A DNA stretch of 64,000 bases, taken from IMG/VR virus record IMGVR_UViG_3300050821_020196, positions 1 through 64,000 of that record; one strand, 5' to 3'. The notes below the pieces were generated by a model, which was not told the DNA's origin, ran no database searches, and saw only the letters and a list, made by a program, of their open reading frames with translations. This document shows, one piece after another, positions 32,757 to 42,700 of the stretch. Origin of the DNA: a virus. The translations under genes and the position numbers were made by a program. Every line of letters starts with the position of its first letter. Position 1 is the stretch's first letter.

Positions 32757-33503
32757 ATGTCGGACCCCATCTTTAACGACTTCGGGACGCGGGGAGAGCT
32801 GCCTAATATCCGGCAGATTTACCGCGTGGGACTGGTCGTCGCCCAAGATCCGGTCCATTGCATGGTTCGGGTAAATTATCCGGACCGGGACGATATGGTA
32901 TCCCCTTGGCTCCCGATCATGCAGAAAAGCACGGCGGGCACGCAGGATTTTTGGCTCCCCCGAATCGGGGAGCAAGTGCACGTCTTGCACACCATGGACG
33001 GGGATAGCCAAGGGGTCGTGCTCGGCGCTTCCTATTCGAGCGGTAATCCGACGACTTACGACGCCCGGGTAGCCTCGACTTCGCCCAATGCTCCGGGAAA
33101 AGGTCCTAACCCGGCGACTGGCGGTCCGAGTACCCGATCTCCGAGTAGCCCGAATGCCCGGCATCTCGTTTTCGAGGATGGCGCTATTTTCGAGCACAAC
33201 CCGGATAACGGGACGACGACGGCGAATACCCAGGGGCCTTTCCAGATCGCCACTACCGGCTACGTGCACGTTTATGCCGGGGCGACGATCGACGTTACCG
33301 CCGGGAGTACCATTACCATTAAGGGCGGGGGGACGGTCTTGATAACCGCCCCGCTTATTAACGCCAATGGAGTGCTTATCGACGCCAATGGCAACGTTAC
33401 TATTCCCGGGACTTTGCATGTTACGGGGGCTTCAACTTTCGCCCGGGGCGGTTCGGCCACGCCAAACATTACCAATACCTCCGGGAGCGGTGGGGGCTCT
33501 TAA
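32757..33503 (+). CDS. Baseplate spike protein (P2 gpV / gp5-like)
   Basis: A 248-residue protein. Residues 22-95 form the OB-fold N-terminal domain of baseplate spikes (VGLVVAQDPVHCMVRVNYPDRD, SPWLPIMQ, FWLPRIGEQVHVLHTMDG, GVVLGASYS). The second half is Thr/Gly/Val-rich with regular strand repeats (ATIDVTAGSTITIKGGGTVLI), as in the triple beta-helix needle. It punctures the outer membrane at contraction. Confidence 0.92.
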   Translation: MSDPIFNDFGTRGELPNIRQIYRVGLVVAQDPVHCMVRVNYPDRDDMVSPWLPIMQKSTAGTQDFWLPRIGEQVHVLHTMDGDSQGVVLGASYSSGNPTTYDARVASTSPNAPGKGPNPATGGPSTRSPSSPNARHLVFEDGAIFEHNPDNGTTTANTQGPFQIATTGYVHVYAGATIDVTAGSTITIKGGGTVLITAPLINANGVLIDANGNVTIPGTLHVTGASTFARGGSATPNITNTSGSGGGS

Positions 33504-33527
33504 AATGCCTTCCTCGTATTTCTTAGC

Positions 33528-34439
33528 ATGTCGATCGCGTTTTGGGGTCCGATTCCGTTAAGCTGGTCCGGCCTAGGGGGGCCCGCCCCGACGCAAAACA
33601 TTTCCCGCAAAAGTTCGATTAAGTACCACGACCACCCGATCGCCCTAAGCTATCCTCTAACCGAGTTCGTCGGTTACGAACTCCGGCAAGTGCGGTTAAC
33701 CTGCCACCTTTGGTACCCATACACGATCGCCCCTAATCTCGCTTACGCCGCCCTAGCTCAACTCCTCGATCTCCGGGTGCCGATGCCGCTCTTTATTAAT
33801 GGCTCCTTACAGGGGCGAGGCGGCTCCCTCTTTACCCTCCGGGGAATAAACGAAACCTGGGAAGTACACGGGATTAAGGCTAAGTTCGAGCTGGAGTTCA
33901 CGGAGTACATGACGACGGTCTCCGGCAACCAGTTCCTGGCTATTGCCTCGACCGCTCTCTCGCTTATCCCCGGCCTCGGGAACGCGGCGGGAATCGTCGG
34001 CAGAATAAGTGCTCTTCCGGCGCTCGGGAACGCCTTAGGCGGGACGGTCGGCCCCTTAAGCGGGATCGTAAACGCCGTCTCCGGCACGGTTAACGCCGTC
34101 TCCGGCACCCTCTCTAGCGTAGCCGGGCAGATTTCCGGCGGCCTGGCGGCGAGCGTTTTCGGCGGCGGGGGTCTCGGGGGATTAATCCCGGCGGGAGTAG
34201 CGGCTATTGCCGGAGGGCCGGGAGCGGCTATCGGCACTCTCGTTTCGAACGCCGTCGGGGTCGTCTCTTCCCCGGCGGTCGCTTCCGTTGCCGGAGCGGC
34301 GGCGACCTCGGTTATTAATTCTTCCGGCACGGCGGGGGAAGCCTTCCATGGCGATCTCGCTAGCGGCACCGGCTTACCGGGGGCGGTCGGCAATGCCGTT
34401 TCCGGAGCGGTCAAGGCCTCCGTAACGAGTATTACTTAA
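33528..34439 (+). CDS. Tail protein U-like (P2 gpU) with Gly/Ala-rich tail
   Basis: A 303-residue protein. The first 130 residues fit gpU-type tail proteins: a start with GPIPLSW, an SRKSSIKYHDHPI segment, LRQVRLTCHLWYP and LRGINETWEVHGIKAKFELEFTEY. The remaining 170 residues are Gly/Ala/Val-rich and low complexity, not part of the standard family (about 150 residues). It is placed after the spike instead of directly after the tape measure as in P2. Confidence 0.75.
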   Translation: MSIAFWGPIPLSWSGLGGPAPTQNISRKSSIKYHDHPIALSYPLTEFVGYELRQVRLTCHLWYPYTIAPNLAYAALAQLLDLRVPMPLFINGSLQGRGGSLFTLRGINETWEVHGIKAKFELEFTEYMTTVSGNQFLAIASTALSLIPGLGNAAGIVGRISALPALGNALGGTVGPLSGIVNAVSGTVNAVSGTLSSVAGQISGGLAASVFGGGGLGGLIPAGVAAIAGGPGAAIGTLVSNAVGVVSSPAVASVAGAAATSVINSSGTAGEAFHGDLASGTGLPGAVGNAVSGAVKASVTSIT

Positions 34440-34451
34440 ACTTTTTACGTT

Positions 34452-34919
34452 ATGGCCTTTAATCTGGCGATCAATATTCAAGTAAAAGGGAAGCAAATGG
34501 GCATCGCTTCCGGCCCGATTAATTGGAATCCGGATCAGGGGAGCGCGGAGGAGATCGTCCAATGCGTAAAGATGATTCTTTTTACCCCCATCTTTAGTCA
34601 GGTGCTCGACCGGCGGCTGGGAGTGAATATGAACTTCCTCGACCTCCCGCAAAATAAGGGCATGGCGCTCATGCGCTTCGCCATGTCGATGGCTATCCAG
34701 GTTTTCGAGCCCCGCTTCGTCGTCGAGCAAATCCTCTTTAGCGGGGGCGACCCGAGCGACCCGGGCACCGTAGTAGCCAATATCCTCGGGCACCTTAATA
34801 CCTCCGCCCCGGTGCCCTCGACGGCGAATGCCGTGCTCGGGAGCGGTCTCCTAACCTACGTCTGTACGACGGATGTTAATGGTAACCCTCTCGTTAATAC
34901 GGCGCTGGTAAGCTCCTAA
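34452..34919 (+). CDS. Baseplate wedge protein (gpW / gp25-like)
   Basis: A 155-residue protein. The central part (EEIVQCVKMILFTPIFSQVLDRRLGVN, then FVVEQILFSGGD) matches the GPW/gp25 family: helix, then DR..G, a strand and a C-terminal domain. It joins sheath, wedge and hub in the baseplate. The gene lies in the classical W-J-I order. Confidence 0.9.
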   Translation: MAFNLAINIQVKGKQMGIASGPINWNPDQGSAEEIVQCVKMILFTPIFSQVLDRRLGVNMNFLDLPQNKGMALMRFAMSMAIQVFEPRFVVEQILFSGGDPSDPGTVVANILGHLNTSAPVPSTANAVLGSGLLTYVCTTDVNGNPLVNTALVSS

Positions 34920-34934
34920 CGTACTTATTCCGCA

Positions 34935-36211
34935 ATGGCCGATATTTCTCCGCTTCCCGCCTTCTCCGGTCTCCCGCCGCTGGCCTTCGCGGTCAAGGAC
35001 CCCACGCTGATAGTGACGAATATTATCGCCGCCACGGAAGCCTTCTATCTCCAGAATACCGGCAAGGCCATCTCTCTCGCCGAGGCCGATCCCCGCCGTC
35101 TCTTCCAGCTAGTTAACGCCGCCCTCTTTTCCCAACAGAGGGTGCTCATGGATTTTTGCAATAAGCAAAATTTGGTTGCCTTTAGCCAAGCCCCCTTCCT
35201 CGACGCCCTAGCCGGAAACTGGGGCTACGATCATAATGGCAATCTAATCGCCGAGCGCAAGGCGGCCACGTCGGCGCAGACGACGATGCAATTTAGCGTC
35301 CCGGCCCCGCTGACCACTGTCTTAACCATTCCGGCGAGCACCCAGATCGGAGCGGCTAGCGGAGCGGTCTTCCTTACCGACGCCGACGCCAATATACCGC
35401 TCGGGAGTACGACGATTATAGTCTCGGCCAGTTGTAGCGTGCCGGGATCGGTCGGCAACGGCTTCCTAGCCGGACAGGTTATCCAACCGGTCAACTGGCC
35501 GCAAACGCTTACGGTTAACAACGTTAGCGCAACGAATATCGATACTTCCGTCGGCGGTTTCGACGCGGAGAACGATTTCGATTTCGCTAACCGCCAGCTT
35601 CTATCCCGGACGGCTTCGGGGGCGCGGGTCCGATCGGCCCTTATAAGCGGGCCATTGCCGGAACGAAGACGGCCATTCTCGACTCGGCGATTATCGGCCC
35701 CCAGGTGCCGCAACTTCTCTCCCCGACCTATAACGGCGGTCCTCCCTTCCCGGCGGGCACGGTCAATATTTACGTTATCGAGCAAGGGGCGAACGGCCCA
35801 GGGATGCCCAACGCCTCCACCCTCGCCGCCGTGCAAGCGGCGTGCGATGACGACTGGACGCGACCGACGACGGATTACGTCTTCTGCCAGGCCCCCTCCG
35901 GAGTTCCCTTTAGCGTAAGTGTGCAATGGTTTTGCGACGTCGATAACCTCCCCAACCAGACGAACATCGCCCAGGCCATGCTCAATACGGCGAATAGCTA
36001 CGCTCTTTGGCAATCGTCGAAGATCGGGCGCTCGCTTAACCCCTCCTACGCTACCCAACAATTTATGGCCACCGGAGCCTCTTCGGTAAAGGTGATCTCC
36101 CCCGTCTATACCGATCTTCAACCGTATCAGGTCCCCGTTCTAGCCGCTACTTCCGGGGTGCCCAATATCTCGGTCGCCTTTATGGGACTGGCCTCCGACC
36201 TAGTAAATTAG
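34935..36211 (+). CDS. Baseplate wedge protein (gpJ-like), one-base frameshift in a G-tract
   Basis: Two frames together encode a gpJ-family protein of about 425 residues. The first frame (from 34935) carries DPTLIVTNIIAATEAFY to FDAENDFDFANRQLLSRTAS; the second carries GPYKRAIAG, then PAGTVNIYVIEQG and the C-terminal wedge domain to 36211. Adding one G to the G5 run at 35618-35622 gives a seamless reading across the junction (SGGAGPIGPYKRA). Thus either a base is missing in the assembly, the gene is a pseudogene, or slippage joins the frames. The product would be essential for the baseplate. Confidence 0.85.
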
Positions 36212-36213
36212 CA

Positions 36214-36798
36214 ATGGCCACCTTCCTCCCTAACGTTAGCTTTACCGATCTCCTTAGCCCGGCCTTAGCCGGAGATCCGGTCGCCTATGCCATGGCGCAA
36301 GCGCTCGACGCGGAGATGCAGGACATTTCCCGGGCCATCCGTACCGGGCTAACCCTTTGCAATCTGGAAGAACAACCGGATCTTGTCCTCGATTACCTAG
36401 CCGTCCAGTTCGCCGTCTGGGGGTACTCGACGACCTTCCCCCTCGACCAGAAAGTGAGCATGATCCGCAATTCCGTTTATTGGAATTCCTTTAAAGGCAC
36501 GGCGGGCTTAATGAAGTCGGCGATTACCCTTATCTTTGCCAATGTCACGATAATCCCTTGGTTCCAGTACGATCTAACGCAACCTTACCATTTTCGCATC
36601 GCCTGTGCGACTCCGCCCACTTCCGACCAGATCGAGGTCATGAACATTTACGTTAACCAGCTAAAGAGCGTCCGGGATTACTTCGAGGGCTTTTTCGAAA
36701 CCTTTTTCTCGACCAGCTCCCTCTTCGTGGGGATCTCCGAGTACACGATTATTGGAAGTTACATCGGTCCCGTGCCCCGGGGCTTCCCGTCCATTTAG
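36214..36798 (+). CDS. Tail protein I-like baseplate protein (gpI)
   Basis: A 194-residue protein. Residues 20-130 match P2 gpI: PVAYAMAQALDAEMQDISRAI, LDYLAVQFAVWGYSTTFPLDQKV, SMIRNSVYWNSFKGTAGLMKSAI. gpI completes the wedge at which fibres attach. Starts two bases after the gpJ stop; GTAAATTA (36203-36210) lies directly before it. Confidence 0.9.
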   Translation: MATFLPNVSFTDLLSPALAGDPVAYAMAQALDAEMQDISRAIRTGLTLCNLEEQPDLVLDYLAVQFAVWGYSTTFPLDQKVSMIRNSVYWNSFKGTAGLMKSAITLIFANVTIIPWFQYDLTQPYHFRIACATPPTSDQIEVMNIYVNQLKSVRDYFEGFFETFFSTSSLFVGISEYTIIGSYIGPVPRGFPSI

Positions 36799-36814
36799 TA
36801 CTTAGAAAATAACG

Positions 36815-38656
36815 ATGCCTGTCTATACCCAGACCACGACGAACAACGGGTTAACCGCTCTCGCCGCCACTTTTACCTCGGCGTTGCTCAATATTACCCG
36901 GGTAGCGGTCGGTAGTGGCCTCCAAAATAATCCAGCGACGGCGAACGCGCTGGCCATGGAACAGATCCACTCCGTTATCGTGGCCGGAAAGACGGTAACC
37001 ACGACCGGGAATATCGAGATCTCGGTTATTATTTCCAACGCCTCGGTAACCTCCGGTTTCAACATAACCGAGATCGGCATTTTCGGTACCTCCGGCACCG
37101 GGCCGGAGCAAATGCTTATCTACGTTACCGATTCCTCCCCGGTACCGCTTCCGCCCTTCTCCGCCGGAACGACCAACATCTACGACTACTTCGGGATCGG
37201 CATCGCCAATACGGATAACGTGACGGTGACCGTGGCGACGAATGCCTACGCCCTCCAGTCCCAATTCGTTACCCATCTCGGCGATCCGGCGGCGCACCCG
37301 CAAGCCTTTTTAAATCCCTTCAATTTAAGCACGACTTCTAAGCAAGGGATGATCCGGTCGCTTAACGGATCGATTAATTATTACCTCGCCGGGGACGGAA
37401 GCTGGCAGCCCATCGTCCCGCTAATAACCTCCTTTACCAATTTATTCGTCGACCCCTCTTACAATAATATTGCTCCCAATTTTAGCTCCCTACCTAACGC
37501 CATGAATTATCTCCGGGGGTTTTCTATCGCCTCCGGGGTCGGCGTTAATATTAACATGAACGCGGCGGTCTATAGTACCCCCGCTTCCATTAACCTCGAC
37601 CACATTAACGGGACCCAGATTCAAATCCTGGGCCCTCTCAATCCGGACGGCTCCTTCTCCGGCATCGGGGCGATTAGTGGAAGTCAGTATAATTGGAGCG
37701 TTCAGTTAACCGGATGTACGAATGCGGCGACGACGAAAGTGGGCAATTATATAACCTGCTGGAACGCCAATTCGAGTACCAGCGCGGGTCTCGCCCTAAC
37801 CGGTTGCTTCCGGGTTATCGCCGTAAGCGGGTCGAACATTACCGTCTATATCCCTTCGAAGTTTACCTCCTGGCCCGCCATGGGGAGCGTCTCCGGGAGT
37901 TTCTCCGTGCAAAGCGTCGTCTTAAGCATGGGGAAAAACCAGGAAGTTGTTATCGGCACTCACGGCCTCGGCCTAATGCGCTCGATCGCCATCGTAGCCG
38001 GAGTCCTTCCTAGTCAATTCCTCGGCATGGGCGGCCTTACCTGTAGCGGCCCTTTCTACTTTAACCGGGTAGGGGTAGCCGGGTTTATTCCCGGGCCCGG
38101 GTTCGTAGCTAACGGCGAATACATCGGTTTTAACTTCGGGCCGGGAGCGGCGGGAACGATGTTCTTTTGCGCCTCCTCCGGTAACATGCACGGGATAACT
38201 TCCTCCGGTGCGCAGGTAAATACGATCTGGTGCGCCTTCTCGCATAATACCGTCTACGGCATGTGGATGCAGAGCGGGAACATTGCCCCTTGTTACGATT
38301 ACGTTAGCCCGGGGGGCAACGCTTATACCTTTTCCGTGGATAACGGGAATATCGGGATTATCGTCAATGCCAATTCCGTCTTTACCCTCCAGGCCGGTTG
38401 GGAATCGAGCGTAGAGGTCTACGGCCTAGCTATCTCTTTCTATAACGGAAGCTGGGGGGTCTGGGTAGGGGAGAAGTCGCTTACGAATGCCTCCTCCGGC
38501 ACCTTAGATTACATCTATTCCGGGAATAACGTTAACGGGGATCTCGCCGTCTCCGGGATTAGCGTTGCCGATGCGGCTATGGCCGGGTCGCACATCCTTA
38601 ACCAGCCGGTGGGCACCTTTAACGCTAACGGAGTAATTAACGCCGCCATGGTTTAA
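36815..38656 (+). CDS. Tail fibre protein (gpH-like, DUF3751 N-terminus)
   Basis: A 613-residue fibre. The first 160 residues match the phage tail-collar/fibre N-terminal domain (TNNGLTALAATFTSALLNITRVAVGSG, TEIGIFGTSG, YFGIGIANTDNVTVTV), which attaches to the baseplate. The remainder is Gly/Asn/Thr/Ser-rich with beta-helix-like strand pairs and is the likely receptor-binding portion. No chaperone gene is evident after it. GTACTTA lies 10 bases before the start. Confidence 0.9.
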   Translation: MPVYTQTTTNNGLTALAATFTSALLNITRVAVGSGLQNNPATANALAMEQIHSVIVAGKTVTTTGNIEISVIISNASVTSGFNITEIGIFGTSGTGPEQMLIYVTDSSPVPLPPFSAGTTNIYDYFGIGIANTDNVTVTVATNAYALQSQFVTHLGDPAAHPQAFLNPFNLSTTSKQGMIRSLNGSINYYLAGDGSWQPIVPLITSFTNLFVDPSYNNIAPNFSSLPNAMNYLRGFSIASGVGVNINMNAAVYSTPASINLDHINGTQIQILGPLNPDGSFSGIGAISGSQYNWSVQLTGCTNAATTKVGNYITCWNANSSTSAGLALTGCFRVIAVSGSNITVYIPSKFTSWPAMGSVSGSFSVQSVVLSMGKNQEVVIGTHGLGLMRSIAIVAGVLPSQFLGMGGLTCSGPFYFNRVGVAGFIPGPGFVANGEYIGFNFGPGAAGTMFFCASSGNMHGITSSGAQVNTIWCAFSHNTVYGMWMQSGNIAPCYDYVSPGGNAYTFSVDNGNIGIIVNANSVFTLQAGWESSVEVYGLAISFYNGSWGVWVGEKSLTNASSGTLDYIYSGNNVNGDLAVSGISVADAAMAGSHILNQPVGTFNANGVINAAMV

Positions 38657-38668
38657 AAATAGAGATAT

Positions 38669-38857
38669 ATGGATACTTCAGCCGAAAAAGCTCGCATTGC
38701 AAATATCGAGACCCGGGTAACGATTAATGGCGCTCCGAGCGGGGCGGTTTCGTCGAATGCCCCGGTAACCCTCGCCTCTCCTCCGAAACCGGCCCTCCCG
38801 AATATTTCCCCGACGATCGTCGAGGAGTTCGCACCGATTACGGTCGGAAGAGCGTAA
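38669..38857 (+). CDS. Small hypothetical fibre-region protein
   Basis: A 62-residue protein starting MDTSAEKARIANIETRVTIN, helical at first and then Pro/Ala-rich. No family recognised. It lies 12 bases after the fibre gene and 1 base before the next, so it is co-transcribed with the fibre cluster. Confidence 0.5.
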   Translation: MDTSAEKARIANIETRVTINGAPSGAVSSNAPVTLASPPKPALPNISPTIVEEFAPITVGRA

Positions 38858-38858
38858 A

Positions 38859-39242
38859 ATGATCGATCCCTTCCAGGTAACCCAGAAGGTTTGGCGAAAC
38901 CAGATCTTCGAGCTAGTCGTTCAGATCCCGACCCCCTCTTCCCGGATCGGTTGCCTAGATCTATCCCTTTACGACGTGCGGGCGGTTATCTCCCGGGTTA
39001 ATCCGCTCCAGTGTTGCGGCTTCGGGGCTCCGTTATATACCTCGGTTAACCCGCCCCTTAGCGTAAAGAATACGGCGGCGACTTTCGTCTTCTCCGCGGC
39101 CGAGACGGCAAGTCTAACCCTCGGCAATTCGTCCCACCGTTACCAGGTCCAATACGCTCCCTCCGGGGATCTAACCGCGAGCACCGTCGCCCTCGCCGGA
39201 CCGCTCGACGTAAGCGACTCGCCGCCTTTTCTAAGTTTATGA
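38859..39242 (+). CDS. Hypothetical beta-rich fibre-region protein
   Basis: A 127-residue protein, MIDPFQVTQKVWRNQIFELV and on, with alternating strands and two Cys pairs. Its beginning (a short start, then a strand pair) resembles the upper baseplate/fibre-attachment domains (BppU-like) of other phages, and so does the following gene. It overlaps that gene by 4 bases (ATGA). Likely a structural or attachment protein, not proven. Confidence 0.55.
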   Translation: MIDPFQVTQKVWRNQIFELVVQIPTPSSRIGCLDLSLYDVRAVISRVNPLQCCGFGAPLYTSVNPPLSVKNTAATFVFSAAETASLTLGNSSHRYQVQYAPSGDLTASTVALAGPLDVSDSPPFLSL

Positions 39243-39766
39243 GTAATTGTAGCGCCAGTGCTAACGCGGCGGCGAACGCCAACCCGAACCTGCCCTACCG
39301 GGTGAACGATTTCTCGACTTACCCGATTGCCTTCTTTGCCTCCATTTTCCAAGGGGACGACTTCCTTCTCCCGATTAGTTTTTATTCGACGAACGGGGGC
39401 GGGGAGGATCTTACCGGGCAAACCTTCGCCCTGAGCGTGGACTGGAAATTCTACCAGCGTGATTGGGGGTGGAGAGAGTACATGAATAAGCCTTTCCTCC
39501 TCTATAGCCAGGTGCTAGTGGGAGATCCGTCGGGCAATCTTTTCTTTAATATCCCCGGTTACGGGGGAAGCGGCTTGCCCTATCTCCCGGGCTGGTGTGG
39601 GTGCTTCGGGACCCCTTGCGCGACGCTTCCGATCGGTACCTTAGCCCTCGAAGTAAAGCGCTGGTTCCCGGTTAGCGGGGTGCGGGTTACTACGCTTAAG
39701 GGAAACCTCGTCGTTAAGCGCTCGGTAAATTATATGGCGACTCCGGTCTATCCGGCTCCGGCGTAA
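39239..39766 (+). CDS. Hypothetical beta-rich fibre-region protein, BppU-like start
   Basis: A 175-residue protein. The section IFQGDDFLLPISFYSTNGGGEDLTGQTFALSVDWK resembles the N-terminal domain of upper baseplate proteins that anchor adhesins. Four Cys residues occur in a WCGCFGTPC segment. Placed directly before the collagen-like giant, it could be that protein's adaptor. Confidence 0.55.
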   Translation: MSNCSASANAAANANPNLPYRVNDFSTYPIAFFASIFQGDDFLLPISFYSTNGGGEDLTGQTFALSVDWKFYQRDWGWREYMNKPFLLYSQVLVGDPSGNLFFNIPGYGGSGLPYLPGWCGCFGTPCATLPIGTLALEVKRWFPVSGVRVTTLKGNLVVKRSVNYMATPVYPAPA

Positions 39767-39776
39767 TTAACGAGCG

Positions 39777-42700
39777 ATGGCTGGCGTTAACATAACCGAA
39801 ATCGTCCCCAGTACCCCTTTAGCCGTCGTCGAAAGTAGCGGCGTCCAGGGGCCGGTCGGCCCCCCCCGGCCCGACCGGACCGAAAGGAGTTCCCGGGAGC
39901 ACCGCCTCCGTTTCGGAAGACCCGAACAACATCGCCATCCTGGGCACGGACGCCCTCCTTTATGTTCCGGGGCCGAGCAACGGAAATGCCTCGAACGGGG
40001 AAGTGGTTACCGGGAACGATACCCGGTTAAGCGACTCCCGGAATCCCCTCCCGCATCGTGCTACGCACGAGCACGGCGGTTCCGATCCGGTAACGGTTAC
40101 CTATGCCGATCTCGCCGGAATCCCCGCTTCCTTCGCCCCTTCCGCTCACGCCTCCTCCCACGAAAGTGCCGGGAGCGATCCGATCGGGCTCGATACGCTC
40201 GCCTCTCCTTCGGATAACTCGAATCTTAACGCGACCGCGAACGCTCACGGGCTCCTCCGCAAGCTGGATAATAACGCTAGTCATTATTTAGACGGGACGG
40301 GATCGTGGAGTCTCCCCCCGGTTAATACCGGCCCTACGGGTCCCTCGGGAGTTACGGGCCCGACGGGAGCGGTAGGGCCGACGGGCCCGGTCGGACCGGC
40401 GGGAAATCCGGGTCCGACGGGGCCGACGGGCGCTACCGGGGCCACTGGAGCCGCTTCGACCGTTCCCGGACCGACCGGAGCCGCCGGGGTAACCGGCCCG
40501 GCGGGCCCGGCGGGAACGACCGGCCCGGCGGGCGTTACCGGTCCGACCGGTCCGACCGGAGTTGCCGGGCAATCGTTTACTTTTCGCGGAAGTTGGTCGT
40601 CTTCGACCGCCTATTCCCTCCTGGATACCGTTACCCGTTCCGGGTCGAGTTACGTTTGCATTTTAGCCAATACGAATGTCGACCCGGCCCTCGATCCGAG
40701 TCGCTGGTCATTAATGGCGGCGATGGGTGTTACGGGTCCGAGCGGGGCCACCGGTCCGGCGGGGGCGACCGGAAGCACCGGTCCCCAAGGCGTTGCCGGG
40801 CCAACGGGCTCCCAAGGGATTCAAGGTTCTACGGGCCCGGCGGGGCCGACCGGGCCGACCGGCACGAGCGTTAGCTTAAAAGGATCGGTCGCGACTTCCT
40901 CCGCCTTACCGCCGACCGGGAATACCTTCGGGGACCTATGGATCGCTACCGATACCGGGGAAGGCTGGGTTTGGAGCCCGCCCGGGCAATGGGAAAACGT
41001 CGGCCACATTCAAGGGCCTCCCGGCCCTACCGGGGGTACGGGCCCGACGGGGCCGCAGGGGATCGCCGGGGCAACCGGCCCGCAAGGCATTCAGGGCACC
41101 CCGGGAATGACGGGGGCAACCGGCCCGGCGGGAACGAGCGTGCTCCTTAAGGGCACCGTTGCCACTTCTTCTAGTCTTCCGTCGAGCGGGAATAGCTTCG
41201 GGGACTTATGGATAACGGCGGATACCGGGCACGGCTGGGTTTGGACGAGCCCGGGCACCTGGGTAGACGTCGGCCCCATTCAGGGACCGGCGGGCGCAAC
41301 GGGGGCAACGGGAAGTACGGGTCCGCAAGGAGTCGCGGGCACTCCGGGAACGCAAGGCCCGGTGGGAAATACGGGCCCGGCGGGGCCGACCGGGCCGACC
41401 GGCCCGCAAGGGAATCAGGGGCCGACCGGGGCGGCGGGCACCCCCGGTGCGACCGGCCCAACCGGTCCGGCGGGCGTAACGGGCGCAACGGGTGCGACGG
41501 GAGGTGCGGGAAATCCGGGCCCCAATGGCCCAACCGGTCCGGCGGGAGCGACCGGGGCCACGGGCCCGGCGGGCACCCCCGGTGCCACGGGCCCGGCGGG
41601 CGCATCGTTCGTTTGGCGGGGGATTTGGTCGAGCGCGGTGGCATACGTCCCTTTCGATAGCGTTTCGCAAAATGGTTCGACTTACGTCGCCGTTTTAGCT
41701 TCGACGAATAGCGATCCCAGCTCCGACGGCGGCGTGCACTGGCAGTTAATGGCTAGCGCCGGAATTACCGGGGCAACCGGCCCGACCGGGCCGACCGGCC
41801 CCCAAGGCGTTGCCGGGGCCACGGGACCGACGGGAAACCAAGGGCCGATCGGGAATACCGGGCCGACCGGGCCGACCGGCACGGGTACCCCCGGTGCGTC
41901 GGGGCCGACGGGCCCGACCGGGGCAACCGGCCCGGCGGGGCCGAACGTCGTTAGTACCGACGCGAATAATAAAGCTATCCTCGGCTCGGATAGCCATGTC
42001 TTCGTTTTAGGCACGGCTCCGGGAGTAGGTGCGACCGGCCATAGCCAAGTCGTAAGTGGTGATGATCCGGCGCTAACCAATTCTAGAACGCCTCTTCCGC
42101 ACGCGATTACTCACCGGGCGGGTTCGGGGGACGCGCTCGCGATCGACGTACTCGCCGCCCCGAGCGACAATGCGAATTTAAACGTCTCGACGTCGGCCCA
42201 CGGGCTCGCTCCGAAGCTCTCCGGCAACTCCGGTCAGTATCTCGACGGCACGGGGGCCTGGTCGGTGCCCGCCGGAACGGGAGGAGGCGGAGGCGGAGGA
42301 ACGGTTATTACCCTTCCTTCTTCGGCTCCGCCGATTACTCCGCCGCGAGTAGCGACTTATTTCGTTGCCCAGGCCAGCGCCGGAAGCGGAAGCGGGCTTA
42401 GCATCGGCAATCCCGTCTCGGTCTCTACCTTTAACGCGAATAGCGCCCTGGCCGCCGGAACGGTCGTTCAATTTAATGGCACGCTAACCACCGGGATTAA
42501 CCCCAGTTGTAGCGGGGCCGCCGCCAACCCGATCTACCTGGATTTCCGGCTAGCCACGGTTACGACGACGGTAACGATTAATAACCGGAGCTACCTTACC
42601 CTCCTCGGCGGTACCACGAGCCCCTCTTCGGCGAACGATATTTTCGGTATGTCCGGTTGCACCGGGATTACCATCGATAGTTGGACTTATCTCGGCACTA

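Noticed and set aside
40288-42080. Long antisense and alternate-frame readings over the collagen-like gene
   Set aside because: They arise from the Gly-Pro-Thr codon repeats read in other frames; their Arg/Gly/Pro monotony has no other support.
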